Source: Pontiellaceae bacterium (GTDB taxonomy: Bacteria > Verrucomicrobiota > Kiritimatiellia > Kiritimatiellales > Pontiellaceae). Taken from it: DNA of 38,289 nucleotides. The position numbers were made by a program, and so were the translations under genes. Shown here in pieces: positions 17,514 to 27,400 of the stretch (positions are counted from its first letter, which is position 1; the number at the start of each line of letters is the position of its first letter). The DNA is taken from the NCBI GenBank assembly GCA_016937945.1, contig JAFGVP010000153.1, forward strand, positions 1 to 38,289, in the 5' to 3' direction. The notes under the pieces are model-generated. The model was not told the origin of the DNA and searched no databases. It saw only the letters and a list, made by a program, of their open reading frames with translations.

Positions 17514-17539
17514 GCGCGCCTTTTAACCGAGGAAGACCC

Positions 17540-17893
17540 ATGCAGCGCATCATGAAAAAATCGAAAATGCATACCGCCACGATTACGGGGCTGGAACTGT
17601 ATTACGAAGGAAGTATCACGATCGACCGGGATCTGCTCGAACAATCCGACATTCTGCCGGGGGAACAGGTGCAGGTTGTTAACCTGAACAACGGCCAGCG
17701 CTTCGTCACGTATACCATTGCCGGCGAACGCGGCTCCGGCACTATCGAACTGAACGGTCCGGCAGCCCGGCTGGCGGCCGTGGGCGACAAGGTTATCGTC
17801 ATATCCTATGGAAACTATGACGAAGAAGAAGCCCGCAAGCTCGAGCCGATTGTCCTGTTTCTCGACGCAAACAACCGGCCCGTCCGGAAATGA
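17540..17893 (+). CDS. panD: Aspartate 1-decarboxylase (pyruvoyl-dependent)
   Basis: The 117-residue product matches PanD, which makes beta-alanine from aspartate for pantothenate and coenzyme A. The proenzyme self-cleaves between Gly24 and Ser25 in YEGSITID, giving the pyruvoyl group on Ser25; both residues are present at the family's usual positions. Conserved segments such as [12 protein letters not shown] and [10 protein letters not shown] follow. The N-terminus [16 protein letters not shown] lines up with typical PanD starts. The stop codon overlaps the ATG of the downstream methyltransferase gene (ATGA), so the two are translationally coupled, although no metabolic link is evident. Confidence 0.96.
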   Translation: MQRIMKKSKMHTATITGLELYYEGSITIDRDLLEQSDILPGEQVQVVNLNNGQRFVTYTIAGERGSGTIELNGPAARLAAVGDKVIVISYGNYDEEEARKLEPIVLFLDANNRPVRK

Positions 17894-19032
17894 CCGGCTA
17901 TCTATACCGGCAGACCGGCCAGTATTACGGACAGCTTGCCTCCGGCGCTGAAAAATGCGGCGAAGCGGAACTGCGTGAACTCGGAGCCACCCGGATCAAG
18001 CAGGGCTATCTCGGCTTCTATTTCTGCGCCGACCAGCGGACGATTTATAACATTGTTTACCGCACACGGATCTTTTCCCGTATTCTTGCGCCACTGCTCG
18101 CCTTTGACTGCCACTCCGACAAATATCTGTACAAGACCGCACAGAATATCGACTGGTCCGAGCTGTTAACCCTGACCAAAACCTTTGCCATTACCGCAAA
18201 CGTGGCCGACAGCAACATCCGCAATTCGCAGTATGCCGGACAGATTCTCAAGGATGCCATCGCGGATCAGTTCCGCGCAAAAACCGGGGAACGCCCCAGC
18301 GTAGACACTCGAACCCCGGACCTGCAGCTCAATCTTTATATTCATAAGAACAAGGCGCGTATCAGTGTCGACCTCGGCGGCGGCTCGCTTCATAAGCGCG
18401 GCTATCGCGCCGAATCCGTGAAGGCGCCCATGCAGGAAACGCTCGCGGCCGCCATTATCCGGCTCTCGGAATGGAACGGCGAACGGCCGCTGCACGATCC
18501 GTTCTGCGGCTCCGGCACCCTGCTCTGCGAAGCTCTCATGAAACAGGCCCGGATTCCGGCCGCCTACCTCCGGAAAAAATTCGGACTGCTGCGCCTGCCC
18601 GATTTCGATGCCACGGTCTGGAATCAGGTGCGTACCGCCGCCAATGCCGAAATCGAAATTCCGGAAGCGCTTATCTCCGGAAGCGATGTCAGCGCCGAAG
18701 CCATTCAGTCCGTGCGCACAAACCGCAAGGAGCTTCCGGGAGGCGCCGTCATCAAAGTGCGCCGGACCGATTTCCATGATCTGGAAGGATTTCAGAACAC
18801 GACGATCGTCACCAACCCGCCATACGGCATCCGGCTTGGCGACGCCGACAGTACCGCCCTGTTGCTCAAGGAATTCGGTGACTTCCTGAAACAGAAATGC
18901 ACCGGATCGACCGCTTTTGTCTATTACGGCGAAATCAGCCTCGTCAAAAAGCTCGGCCTCAAGCCCGAATGGAAACTGCCGCTGAGCGCCGGGGGACTCG
19001 ACGGCATGCTCTGCAAATACGAGCTGTATTGA
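17890..19032 (+). CDS. THUMP-containing RNA methyltransferase, RlmL/YpsC type
   Basis: The 380-residue protein combines an N-terminal THUMP-like RNA-binding half with a class I SAM methyltransferase half. The methyltransferase has the [13 protein letters not shown] motif (203-215) for SAM binding and NPPYG (309-313), the N6/N2-type amino-methylating catalytic motif. This arrangement matches the RlmL N-terminal/YpsC family, which methylates N2 of a guanosine in 23S rRNA (G2445 in E. coli). The precise target here is inferred from the family. It is translationally coupled to panD and ends head-to-head with a rhomboid gene, with a perfect GC-rich palindrome between them. Confidence 0.92.
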   Translation: MTGYLYRQTGQYYGQLASGAEKCGEAELRELGATRIKQGYLGFYFCADQRTIYNIVYRTRIFSRILAPLLAFDCHSDKYLYKTAQNIDWSELLTLTKTFAITANVADSNIRNSQYAGQILKDAIADQFRAKTGERPSVDTRTPDLQLNLYIHKNKARISVDLGGGSLHKRGYRAESVKAPMQETLAAAIIRLSEWNGERPLHDPFCGSGTLLCEALMKQARIPAAYLRKKFGLLRLPDFDATVWNQVRTAANAEIEIPEALISGSDVSAEAIQSVRTNRKELPGGAVIKVRRTDFHDLEGFQNTTIVTNPPYGIRLGDADSTALLLKEFGDFLKQKCTGSTAFVYYGEISLVKKLGLKPEWKLPLSAGGLDGMLCKYELY

Positions 19033-19048
19033 TCCGGCGCGCGCCGGA
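19033..19048. terminator. GC-rich perfect palindrome between convergent genes
   Basis: TCCGGCGC followed directly by GCGCCGGA forms a 16-base perfect inverted repeat in the 21-base gap between the methyltransferase and the rhomboid gene. It could act as a transcript-end hairpin in both directions, but it has no T-run on either side, so a canonical intrinsic terminator is not proven. Confidence 0.4.
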
Positions 19049-19053
19049 CCGCC

Positions 19054-19710
19054 TCAGTTCTGCGGACGTTTCGTAATATAGATTCCGAAACCGACCGCCA
19101 GCACCATGATGACGGCATAGAGCAGCGGGTTTGCCGCAATGATTCCGGGCTGAAGCACGGTGGTAACCAACAGGCCGGCAATCGCACCGCCAAGATGGGC
19201 TTCGTGACCGATCGAGCTTCGTTGCGACTGAATCCCCCGCGCCGAAATAAACATAAAGATAATCGCGTAAAGCCACGCCGGAACCGGAATGGGAATAAAC
19301 ATGATGTATACACTGCTGCCCGGCAGCAGGAAGGTGGATGCAAAGATAACACCGCAAACGCCGCCGGACGCTCCAAGCGCCCGATATTCATGATTCCGGT
19401 GCAGATAGAGTGCAAACAGGTTCCCACCCAGCATGCTGACAAAATAGATCGCCAGAAACGTATGCAGTCCGAAGATCTGCTCAATGTAGTTTCCGAAGGA
19501 ATAGAGGCTGAACAGATTAAAAAAGAGGTGGCCCCAGTCCGCATGAATGAACCCGCTGGAAAAGAGGCGATAAAACTCCTTCCGGCGCAGAATGCCGTAA
19601 CTGCTGAACAGCCACCGATCGACCAGAGACGGATTCCGGAATCCCAGATAGGTCAGCACCGCCGTAATGACCAGAACCGCGGCAGTTCCAATTGCGAGGG
19701 TGTCGTTCAT
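19054..19710 (-). CDS. Rhomboid-family intramembrane serine protease (second copy)
   Basis: The 218-residue membrane protein has GASGG with catalytic Ser115, the partner His172 in GHEAHLGGAIAG, and the HADWGHLFFNLFSLYSFG segment (56-73) that forms the conserved TM2 His/Asn region. It is a compact rhomboid without the cytosolic tail found on the paralogue about 5 kb away. The ATG at 19710 is chosen because GGAG lies six bases upstream; an in-frame ATG at 19746 has no good ribosome site. The substrate is unknown. The aspS terminator lies just upstream, so this gene needs its own promoter. Confidence 0.9.
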   Translation of the reverse strand: MNDTLAIGTAAVLVITAVLTYLGFRNPSLVDRWLFSSYGILRRKEFYRLFSSGFIHADWGHLFFNLFSLYSFGNYIEQIFGLHTFLAIYFVSMLGGNLFALYLHRNHEYRALGASGGVCGVIFASTFLLPGSSVYIMFIPIPVPAWLYAIIFMFISARGIQSQRSSIGHEAHLGGAIAGLLVTTVLQPGIIAANPLLYAVIMVLAVGFGIYITKRPQN

Positions 19711-19763
19711 ATTGTCTCCAGCTTGAATTTCCCTATTTGTAATCACATACAGGGCAGCCGTTC

Positions 19764-19796
19764 AAAAAATAAAAGGCGAGGTTAAACCCCGCCTTT
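19764..19796 (-). terminator. Rho-independent terminator after aspS
   Basis: On the minus strand AAAGGCGGGG-TTTAA-CCTCGCCTTT forms a stem with one mismatch and is followed by TTATTTTTT. It lies about 55 bases beyond the aspS stop and has all the features of an intrinsic terminator. Confidence 0.85.
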
Positions 19797-19850
19797 CAAG
19801 CTTTGACGGCAGCACCATGTACCACACGCGCTCCGTCTGCTTATGTTCAA

Positions 19851-21653
19851 CTAGGCTTCTGCAGATTCGGCGTCTTCCTTCTCGAGCTTCTTCGGAAGGT
19901 GCAGACGCAGATGCAGGTCGCGGATCTGGTTGAATTCAACCTCGCCGGGAGCCCCCATCAACAGGTCCTGTGCCTTCTGGTTCATCGGGAACGCAATCAC
20001 TTCGCGGATGTTCGGCTCATCGGCCAACAGCATGATCATGCGGTCGACGCCGGGAGCAATACCCGCATGCGGCGGCGCACCATACTGGAAGGCCTTGTAA
20101 AGCGCCGGAAACTTGCTTTCCACTACGGTCTGGTCATAGCCGGCAATCGAGAAGGCCTTGATCATCATTTCCGGGCTGTGGTTACGAACGGCACCGGAGG
20201 AGAGCTCGGTTCCGTTGCAGACGATGTCATACTGATACGCGAGGATTTCGAGCGGGTTCTTGTTCAGCAGGTCATCCATTCCGCCCTGCGGCATGGAGAA
20301 CGGATTGTGGCTGAATTCCACCTTGCCGTCATCATCGAGTTCATACATCGGGAAGTCCACGATCCAGCAGAACTTAAAGACGTTCGGATCGATCAGGCCC
20401 AGACGCTTGCCGAGCTCATTGCGGACATGTCCGCCGATTTCGTTCGCAGCGGCCTCCTTGTCGGCAATGAAGAACATGACATCGCCGTCGCCCACTCCAC
20501 CGAGCTCCTTGAGCGCGTTGAGCGTATCCTCGGAGAGGAATTTTGCGATCGGGCTCTGTACTTCGCCTTCGTTCCAGCGCAGGTAACCCAGCCCCTTGGA
20601 ACCGACGGACTGGGCAAACTTGATCATGTCGTCGAAAAACTTGCGGGATTCGCCGGCGCAGCCCTTGGCCGCGATCGTCTTCACCGCACCGCCGGACGCA
20701 ACAACGCCGGCAAAGGCCTTGAAGTCGCAATCGCGGAACAGCTCAGTGGCATCCTGCATGATCAGCGGGTTGCGCAGGTCCGGCTTGTCGGAACCGTATT
20801 TATCCATCGCTTCGCGATACGGCAGACGGGTAAACGGCGGCTTATCCACTTCCTTATCCGAAAACTCGGTAAAGATCTGATAAAGGACCTTTTCGTTGAC
20901 TTCAAAAACGTCTTCCTGCGTGGCGAATGCCATTTCCATATCGAGCTGATAAAATTCGCCCGGCGAACGGTCGGCACGCGCATCTTCATCGCGGAAGCAA
21001 GGTGCAATCTGGAAATAGCGATCAAAGCCGGAGGTCATCAGCAGCTGCTTGAACTGCTGGGGCGCCTGCGGCAGGGCATAGAACTTACCGGGATGCACAC
21101 GGCTCGGCACCAGATAGTCACGCGCGCCTTCCGGCGAACTGTTGGTCAGGATCGGCGTCTGCATTTCCATAAAACCTTCGGCGGTCATCAGCTGGCGAAT
21201 GCGCGCGATCACCTTGGAGCGAAGGATAATGTTGTTGTGCAGGCTCTGGCGGCGCAGATCGAGGAAGCGGTATTCAAGGCGCAGCGTTTCGTTGCACTCC
21301 TCTTCCTTGGCAACCTGGAAGGGAATCACCTTGGATTCGCCCAGCATCTCCATCTCTTCCGCCACGATTTCAATCTCGCCGGTAGCCAGCTTGGGGTTGA
21401 CGGCTTCGGAGATACGATCAACCACTTTGCCGGTAAAGCAGATGGTGGATTCCACTCGCCAGTGCTCCACACCCTTGTAGAACGGCTGCTCCGGATCAAT
21501 CACAACCTGGGTCAGGCCATAGTGGTCGCGCAGGTCGATGAAAATAATTCCGCCGTGGTCGCGTACGCTATGCACCCAGCCGGAAATCTTAACGGTTTCG
21601 CCAACATTCTCTTTACGAAGCTGGCCGCAATTGTGAGTTCTGTATCTGTGCAT
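19851..21653 (-). CDS. aspS: Aspartyl-tRNA synthetase
   Basis: The 600-residue protein is a bacterial-type class II AspRS. It has an N-terminal OB-fold anticodon domain (VKISGWVHSVRDHGGIIFIDLRD, cited here by its core WVHSVRDHGG), motif 2 FRDEDARADRSPGEFYQLD and motif 3 GIAPGVDRMIML. An inserted GAD-type domain separates the catalytic motifs, as expected for the bacterial form, and the length is normal. AAGGAG lies three bases before an ATG at 21656 and six before the next ATG at 21653; the latter gives better spacing. The gene ends in TAG, showing that TAG is a working stop codon here. hisS lies 73 bases upstream on the same strand. Confidence 0.97.
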   Translation of the reverse strand: MHRYRTHNCGQLRKENVGETVKISGWVHSVRDHGGIIFIDLRDHYGLTQVVIDPEQPFYKGVEHWRVESTICFTGKVVDRISEAVNPKLATGEIEIVAEEMEMLGESKVIPFQVAKEEECNETLRLEYRFLDLRRQSLHNNIILRSKVIARIRQLMTAEGFMEMQTPILTNSSPEGARDYLVPSRVHPGKFYALPQAPQQFKQLLMTSGFDRYFQIAPCFRDEDARADRSPGEFYQLDMEMAFATQEDVFEVNEKVLYQIFTEFSDKEVDKPPFTRLPYREAMDKYGSDKPDLRNPLIMQDATELFRDCDFKAFAGVVASGGAVKTIAAKGCAGESRKFFDDMIKFAQSVGSKGLGYLRWNEGEVQSPIAKFLSEDTLNALKELGGVGDGDVMFFIADKEAAANEIGGHVRNELGKRLGLIDPNVFKFCWIVDFPMYELDDDGKVEFSHNPFSMPQGGMDDLLNKNPLEILAYQYDIVCNGTELSSGAVRNHSPEMMIKAFSIAGYDQTVVESKFPALYKAFQYGAPPHAGIAPGVDRMIMLLADEPNIREVIAFPMNQKAQDLLMGAPGEVEFNQIRDLHLRLHLPKKLEKEDAESAEA

Positions 21654-21726
21654 CATGATCTCCTTGCGTGACGATTGAATTGAAAAACGTGAGCGACTGC
21701 AACGAGGCAGCTTCACGCCTCATGAC

Positions 21727-22965
21727 TCAGGCATCACGAACAAATTCCTCTAAACTAATTTCCTGCTGCGATCCTTCCGCCATGTCCTTCACCACGGCGA
21801 TTCCCTTTTCAAGTTCTTCATCACCGCGGATCACCACGGTGTTCGCACCGCTCCGGCTGGCCTTGCGCATCTGCGCCTTCATGCTCTTGGCTTCCAGCTC
21901 CATGCCGCAGCGAATCCCTTTGGCACGCAGCTCGCGGGCGAGCTTCATGTTTTCCTTCAGGGCCGCCTCGCCGAGAGACACCAGCCAGATGCCGCCATCC
22001 GGCGCAAACTGTTCGCCGGTGATACCGCAGGCATTCAGCGCCATGATGGCACGCTCGAAACCGATCGCGAAACCTACACCGGGAATTCCCTTTTTACCAA
22101 GGGCGATCTCATAGCGGCCACCGCCGGCCAGCGCATCCTGCGCCCCCAGCGCCGAATGGGAGATTTCCCAGACGGTGTGGACATAATAGTCCAGTCCGCG
22201 AATCAGCTTCGGGTTTACGGTAACCTCAATATCCATGGCCGAGAGCGCCTCGACCACCTGATCCAGATAATCGCGCGACGCCGGACTCATGAATTCAATC
22301 GCCGAAGGAATCTGATCAACAATCTTTCCGCAGCTCTCGTTCTTGCAGTCAATCACGCGCAGCACGTTTTCATCGATGCGACGCTGGCAATCCTCGCAAA
22401 GCTCGTTCTCGAACGGACGGAGCGCGGCCCGCAGCCCTTCGGCCACCGGCTTGCGGTCCGACGGTTCGCCACGGGTGCTGATCTGGATTTTTGAACCGGT
22501 CAGCCCCCAGGCATCAAGCAGGTTTTTCTGCATGGCAATGCATTCCGCATCCGCCAGCGGATTGGCTTCGCCCGTGGCCTCCACGCCGACCTGATGGAAC
22601 TGGCGCTTACGACCGGCCTGAGGCCGTTCATAGCGGAACATCGGCGCAATGTAGAAAACCCTCGCATTAAGGCCCTCTTCGCCACGTCCGGCCAGATGAC
22701 GGATGGTTCCTGCGGTTCCTTCCGGACGCAGGGCGAGTTCATGCTTGCTGGGCTTAAAGGAATACATCTCCTTCTTCACCACGTCGGTTGTATCACCGAT
22801 GGAACGCTTGAATACGGACAGCTTCTCAAGCGAAGGCGTCCGCAGTTCATCGTAACCATATGCATTGAAAACCGCGCGGGCCCGCTCTTCCATCATGCGC
22901 CAGAGATAGATTTCCGGCGCATAGATATCGGACATTCCCTGCAGGGGCTGAAACTCGTTTGCCAT
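21727..22965 (-). CDS. hisS: Histidyl-tRNA synthetase
   Basis: The 412-residue protein has the class II HisRS signatures: LRPEGTAGTIR (motif region for histidine and ATP), motif 2 RYERPQAGRKRQFHQ, the HisA motif RGLDYYVHTVWE, and the glycine-rich GGGRYE. The C-terminal anticodon-binding domain (about 320-412) has the expected fold pattern (GIWLVSLGE, then ANTVVIRGDEE). Length is typical. The ATG at 22965 has GGAAAG about 6 bases upstream. It charges tRNA-His in translation, and the nearby aspS gene suggests a small synthetase operon. Confidence 0.97.
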   Translation of the reverse strand: MANEFQPLQGMSDIYAPEIYLWRMMEERARAVFNAYGYDELRTPSLEKLSVFKRSIGDTTDVVKKEMYSFKPSKHELALRPEGTAGTIRHLAGRGEEGLNARVFYIAPMFRYERPQAGRKRQFHQVGVEATGEANPLADAECIAMQKNLLDAWGLTGSKIQISTRGEPSDRKPVAEGLRAALRPFENELCEDCQRRIDENVLRVIDCKNESCGKIVDQIPSAIEFMSPASRDYLDQVVEALSAMDIEVTVNPKLIRGLDYYVHTVWEISHSALGAQDALAGGGRYEIALGKKGIPGVGFAIGFERAIMALNACGITGEQFAPDGGIWLVSLGEAALKENMKLARELRAKGIRCGMELEAKSMKAQMRKASRSGANTVVIRGDEELEKGIAVVKDMAEGSQQEISLEEFVRDA

Positions 22966-23067
22966 GGGTTTCTTTCCGGTTGATGATTTCCGATTTCAGG
23001 GTTTGCAACGCGCTTGATCAGTCTGGCCGTTCAAACGGCAATAGGCATTCCGCAATCGGCAATAAAT

Positions 23068-23349
23068 TTACTCGCCGGTAATCTTTTCGCGCATGATCTT
23101 GCCGGGCTTGAACTTGACCACCTTACGGGCAGGAATGGTCACTACGTTTTCCGGCTTGTTCGGATTGCGGCCAATGCGCTGTTTGCGCTCACGAACTTCG
23201 AAAACACCGAAGTTACGAAACTCTACGGTGTCATCCTGCTCAAGTGCTTCAACAATGTAATCCAGAGTCTTCTGGATAACGGCATATACATCCTGCTGAA
23301 TCAATCCGGTTTCGTCCGCAATACGCATCACCAAATCTCTTTTAGTCAT
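23068..23349 (-). CDS. HU/IHF-family nucleoid DNA-binding protein
   Basis: The 93-residue product has the HU/IHF fold: an N-terminal helical dimerisation part (MTKRDLVMRIADETG) and the beta-arm region FRNFGVFEVRERKQRIGRNP followed by IPARKVVKFKPGK. The arm tip has RNPN rather than the more common RNPxTG, and the alignment fits the general HU/IHF family without separating HU from IHF. A strong AAGGAG precedes the ATG. A promoter is visible about 70-100 bases upstream. The protein should bend DNA and help organise the nucleoid. Confidence 0.95.
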   Translation of the reverse strand: MTKRDLVMRIADETGLIQQDVYAVIQKTLDYIVEALEQDDTVEFRNFGVFEVRERKQRIGRNPNKPENVVTIPARKVVKFKPGKIMREKITGE

Positions 23350-23418
23350 TTTTATATCTCCTTGATTTTTAAATAGTTCAACAAAACGTAAGTCCGTTAT
23401 GCAAAAAGTGAACCCCGG

Positions 23419-23446
23419 ATATTATTCAGGCGGGGTGATCGGTCAA
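23419..23446 (-). promoter_or_regulatory. Sigma70-type promoter for the HU/IHF gene
   Basis: On the minus strand TTGACC (23446-23441) is followed by a 16-base spacer and TAATAT (23424-23419). It precedes the HU/IHF-like gene by about 70 bases, with a strong ribosome site at the gene start. Confidence 0.6.
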
Positions 23447-23483
23447 GTTAATCCGATCATTATTAATGGATTAGCACGAAAAA

Positions 23484-24269
23484 TTATCGCGCCAGAATAT
23501 GGATCCCAAGAAAGACCGTAAAGAGAATGAAACTCAATATGGTCAGGCTCTTGTTGAATGTGTAAAAATGGTCCTTCGGATCAATCACGAAAGCAGCTTG
23601 GCCGGCAATCACATCCCCTTCCGCCACAGACACCTTCACATCCACGACAGGAACCATTTCTTCGGAAAGTTCATGAACGGTCTCGTTTCCCTTCGAATCC
23701 TTCACGGTAATGCCCAGATCAGAAATTGCGGTAACGGTGCCGGTGGCGCGACTCTTCAAGACATCCACCAATGTATGCGGACCAATCATCACCTCGAGAA
23801 TCCTGCCCTTGCTGGGCGATAGCAGCTCGGCCGCATCCAGAATCGCACGCATTTCCTGTAATTTTTCATGCGTCCGGTCCATGTGCTCCTTGGCCGCCGT
23901 CAGCTGGGCCTTGATGGCCGTCGCATCGCCGGTGCCGATATTTTTCAGCTGCTTGCGAAGCGCTTCATATTCGTCCTTGGCCACGCCGTATTCCTTTACG
24001 CCATCATCAAACTCGGCGGTCAAACGATCCGTACGCAGCTTGGCGAGCACCGCCTTTTCCCCGACAGTATCATCGGCAGCCACATATACTTCCGAAACGG
24101 TTCCGGGCGCAGCAAAGGCTACAGTGGCCTCAAGCGGATGCTTTTTCAGCACCTTTTCAGAGGGAAACCACGCATCCTTGACGGCCCAGAGGCCCAGGAA
24201 AAAGAAGATCGCGGCGAGGATTAAAAAGTCGTTGGTTCCCTTAACTCGGTATTCTCGTTTAGCTGGCAT
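23484..24269 (-). CDS. HlyD-like (biotinyl-lipoyl/coiled-coil) protein with two membrane ends
   Basis: The 261-residue protein has a transmembrane segment near residues 15-32, a lipoyl-like beta segment (VAFAAPGTVSEVYVAADDTV, cited by FAAPGTVSEVYV), a helical hairpin of about 80-145 with heptad character, a second lipoyl half (SPSKGRILEVMIGPHT), and a second transmembrane segment near 244-259. The core resembles membrane-fusion proteins, but these normally have one N-terminal anchor. No transporter or outer-membrane channel gene lies next to it, so an efflux role is unsupported. Both ends would be held in the inner membrane with the middle in the periplasm. It is divergent from smc. Confidence 0.75.
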   Translation of the reverse strand: MPAKREYRVKGTNDFLILAAIFFFLGLWAVKDAWFPSEKVLKKHPLEATVAFAAPGTVSEVYVAADDTVGEKAVLAKLRTDRLTAEFDDGVKEYGVAKDEYEALRKQLKNIGTGDATAIKAQLTAAKEHMDRTHEKLQEMRAILDAAELLSPSKGRILEVMIGPHTLVDVLKSRATGTVTAISDLGITVKDSKGNETVHELSEEMVPVVDVKVSVAEGDVIAGQAAFVIDPKDHFYTFNKSLTILSFILFTVFLGIHILAR

Positions 24270-24441
24270 ACAGAAATCTCCCTGTCATCAACAAATGAAA
24301 CCAGACTGGCAAAGGACTCAAAGGATGTCGACCTTCAATTTCCGATCCGGCGCCGTTTCATACTTTCGCTCCAAAATCGGGTTTATCCCCACACCCTAAT
24401 TATGCTAGTTTATGTAATCTTTTTTCCGGAGGACGTGACAG

Positions 24442-27400
24442 GTGTACCTAAAAACACTCGAGATTGTCGGCTTTAAAAGCTTTGCGAACAAAACTCGGCT
24501 CGAATTCGAACCGGGCATGACGGCGATTGTCGGGCCGAACGGCTGCGGCAAGAGCAACGTGTCAGACTCCGTGCGCTGGGTTCTCGGCGAACAGCGGGCA
24601 CGTGCCCTCCGCGGCGCAAAGATGGAGGACGTCATCTTTAACGGGACCGACAGCGCCAAACCGCTCGGCATGGCGGAGGTCAGCATAACGCTGGCGGACT
24701 GCACTGCGGCGCTCGGCATTGAATACGACGAAGTCTGCATTACCCGTCGCGTTTTCCGATCGGGTGAAAGCGGCTATTTCCTGAACCGCAAAGCCTGCCG
24801 ACTGAAAGATATCCAACGACTGTTCATGGATACCGGCGTCGGCACAGACTCCTATTCCGTACTGGAACAGGGCAAGATCGACCAGATTCTGTCCGCCCGC
24901 CCCGAAGACCGCCGAACCGTTTTTGAAGAAGCCAGCGGCATCACCAAATACAAGGCCGACAAAAAAGAGGCTCTTCGCAAACTCGAACATACCGAAGCCA
25001 ACCTGCTGCGTCTGGCGGATGTGATTCGAGAGGTCAAACGCCAGATCATTTCACTTCAGCGTCAGGCCGGTAAGGCAAAGCGGTATAAGGAGCTCTCCGA
25101 GGAGATGCGCACGCTCGACATCTACGTCACCCGCGAACGCCTGCAGGAGTATGCGAAAAGGATCAACGCACTCACCGGCGAGTTGCAGGTGCTGGAACAG
25201 AAAGTCAATGCCCTGCATCGCGAGGTTGAGATCGCGGAGGCTGAGGCCGAAACATCCCGGCAGGCCCTCTCCCGCCTCGAACAGACCATCTCCGACGCCA
25301 TGGAACAGGCTTCTGCCGCACGAGGCGATCTGGAGCGAACCCGCAATCTGGTCACGATGAATACCGACCGCATTGCCGAGCTTACCACCCTTGCCCAGCG
25401 TAATACGCAGGAAACCGAAGAGGCGCGGATCCGGCTCACAGCCCATCGCGAAGAGCTGGAAAAGATTATCAGCGATCTTCAGCAGGCAAAGTCAGAGAAA
25501 GAAGCGGCACGACTGGAACTCGAAAAATCCACGCTGGCCCAGAAAGAGGTCGAAGACCGGATGAACGCCACCCGCGCACAGGTCAACAACCTGCGCAACG
25601 AGTCGGTGGCCCTCGACAGCAAAGCCTCGAAAATGCAGAACGAACTCAACGAGCTCGATGCACGCGACCGCTCGGCCATGCTGAAAAAGGAACGTCTTGC
25701 CACGGAAAAGGCGGAGCTCGAACGCTCCCTGAAACAGTTTATCGAACATCGCGAAGAGATGGATGCGCGGGTGGATGCGCTGACGGCCAAGGTGGCTGAA
25801 CAGTCGCAGTTGCTGACTACACTGAACGGCGAACGCACCGGCCGCAGGAATCTGATTGTCGACAACGACAAACAACTGAACGAACTGCAGAAGACAGCGG
25901 CCGCCAAGCGCGCCCAGCTTGAAATGCTCTCCGGCGGCGAGGCCCGTCAGGAAGGGTTTCCCCCCGGCGCACAGCTGTTATTGAATCCGCCGCCGGATTT
26001 TCTTTCCGACCGCTCCGGCATTATCGGTCCGCTGGCCGAACAGATGAAGACGACCGCGGAATACCAGACGGCACTGGAAGCGATTCTGCGTCCCTGCATC
26101 GATGCGATCGTGGTTCGCGACGAAGCCTACGCGCGTGATGCCCTCAACTGGCTGCGGGAGCAGGAAGCTGGCAGCGCACGGTTACTGAGCGTTGACACCA
26201 GTCAGGAAGATGCGACGTATGACACCTCCTCTCCGGTCGGACGCGGACTCATGGACTGCATTCAGTTCAGCGATGCCGTGGCTCCGCTGATCCGGCGCCT
26301 CTTCTGGAATGTGCGCGTCGTCGGCTCCGAAGCGGAAATTCCCCATGTACTCTCGGCCGACACGATCGTGGTTTCACAGAACGGCACCGTGATGTCCGGC
26401 GACGGATCCTCCGAAATATGGATGCCCGGCACCGAGGACAAGAGTCCCCTCGCCCGCCACCAGTTGCGCGAACAGCTGCAAGAAGATATTAACGAGATAG
26501 AACAGGAGATCAGCAAACTGGAAGAGACGATCGAAATCCTGCGCGGCGAAGAGTCCGGCATGGGAGCGGCCATTGAAAGTGCCCGCCAGATGCTTGAGGA
26601 ATACCGGCGCGAGCTGGCCCTTCAGGAAGGCGAACGTCAGGTCATTGTCCGAGAGACTAAAACCGCCAGCGAACGGGTTAAAACGGTTTCGTTCGAACTG
26701 AAGAGCCTTACAGAAACCGAAAGCAAAGGGGTCGAATTGCGCAGGAGTCTGGCGTCTGAACTGCAGGACACGCGCGACCGACAGGCCAATGTACGCACGC
26801 AGATTGCGGAGCAGACCAAAGCACTGAATGATATTGAAGAACGCCGCTCCGACGCCCTATCAATCACATCGGAACACCGGATCATCTATTCCCAGAAATC
26901 ATCCGCCCTTGATCATCTGAACAATCGGCGCAATCCCACGGAAGCCCGCATCAAGGAACTGGAAGAGCTGATCACGGAACGTACCGGAGGCATCGACTCC
27001 TACAACCGGCGCATCGAAGACCTGCGGTATTCCATCGACGAGGAAAATGCCAAGATTGAACCGCTTCAGATCAGACTCGAAGAAACCACGCTGGTGCTTG
27101 AACAGGAACGCGGCCGGCGCGAGGAAACCATTCGCGTGCTGTCCACCGCCGAAAACCGGTTGCGCGGACTGCGGAATAATCTGGAAGAGGAGCTGAATAA
27201 AAAGTCGACGCTGGAGGTGGAACGCGCCGAATTCAAGATGCGGCACGACAACGCGCTTGAACGCGTGACCGGCACCTATCACATCACCCGCGAAGAGCTG
27301 AAGGAAGCCGAAACCCCTCGCTGGGAAAACGACGAGGTTCCGGATCGCGAAACCATCGAAACCCGTGTTGCGGAACTGCGTGCAAAAATTGACATGATGG

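Noticed and set aside
19803-21671. 622-codon plus-strand frame opposite aspS
   Set aside because: aspS is certain by motifs, and the opposite frame has no recognisable domain or ribosome site.
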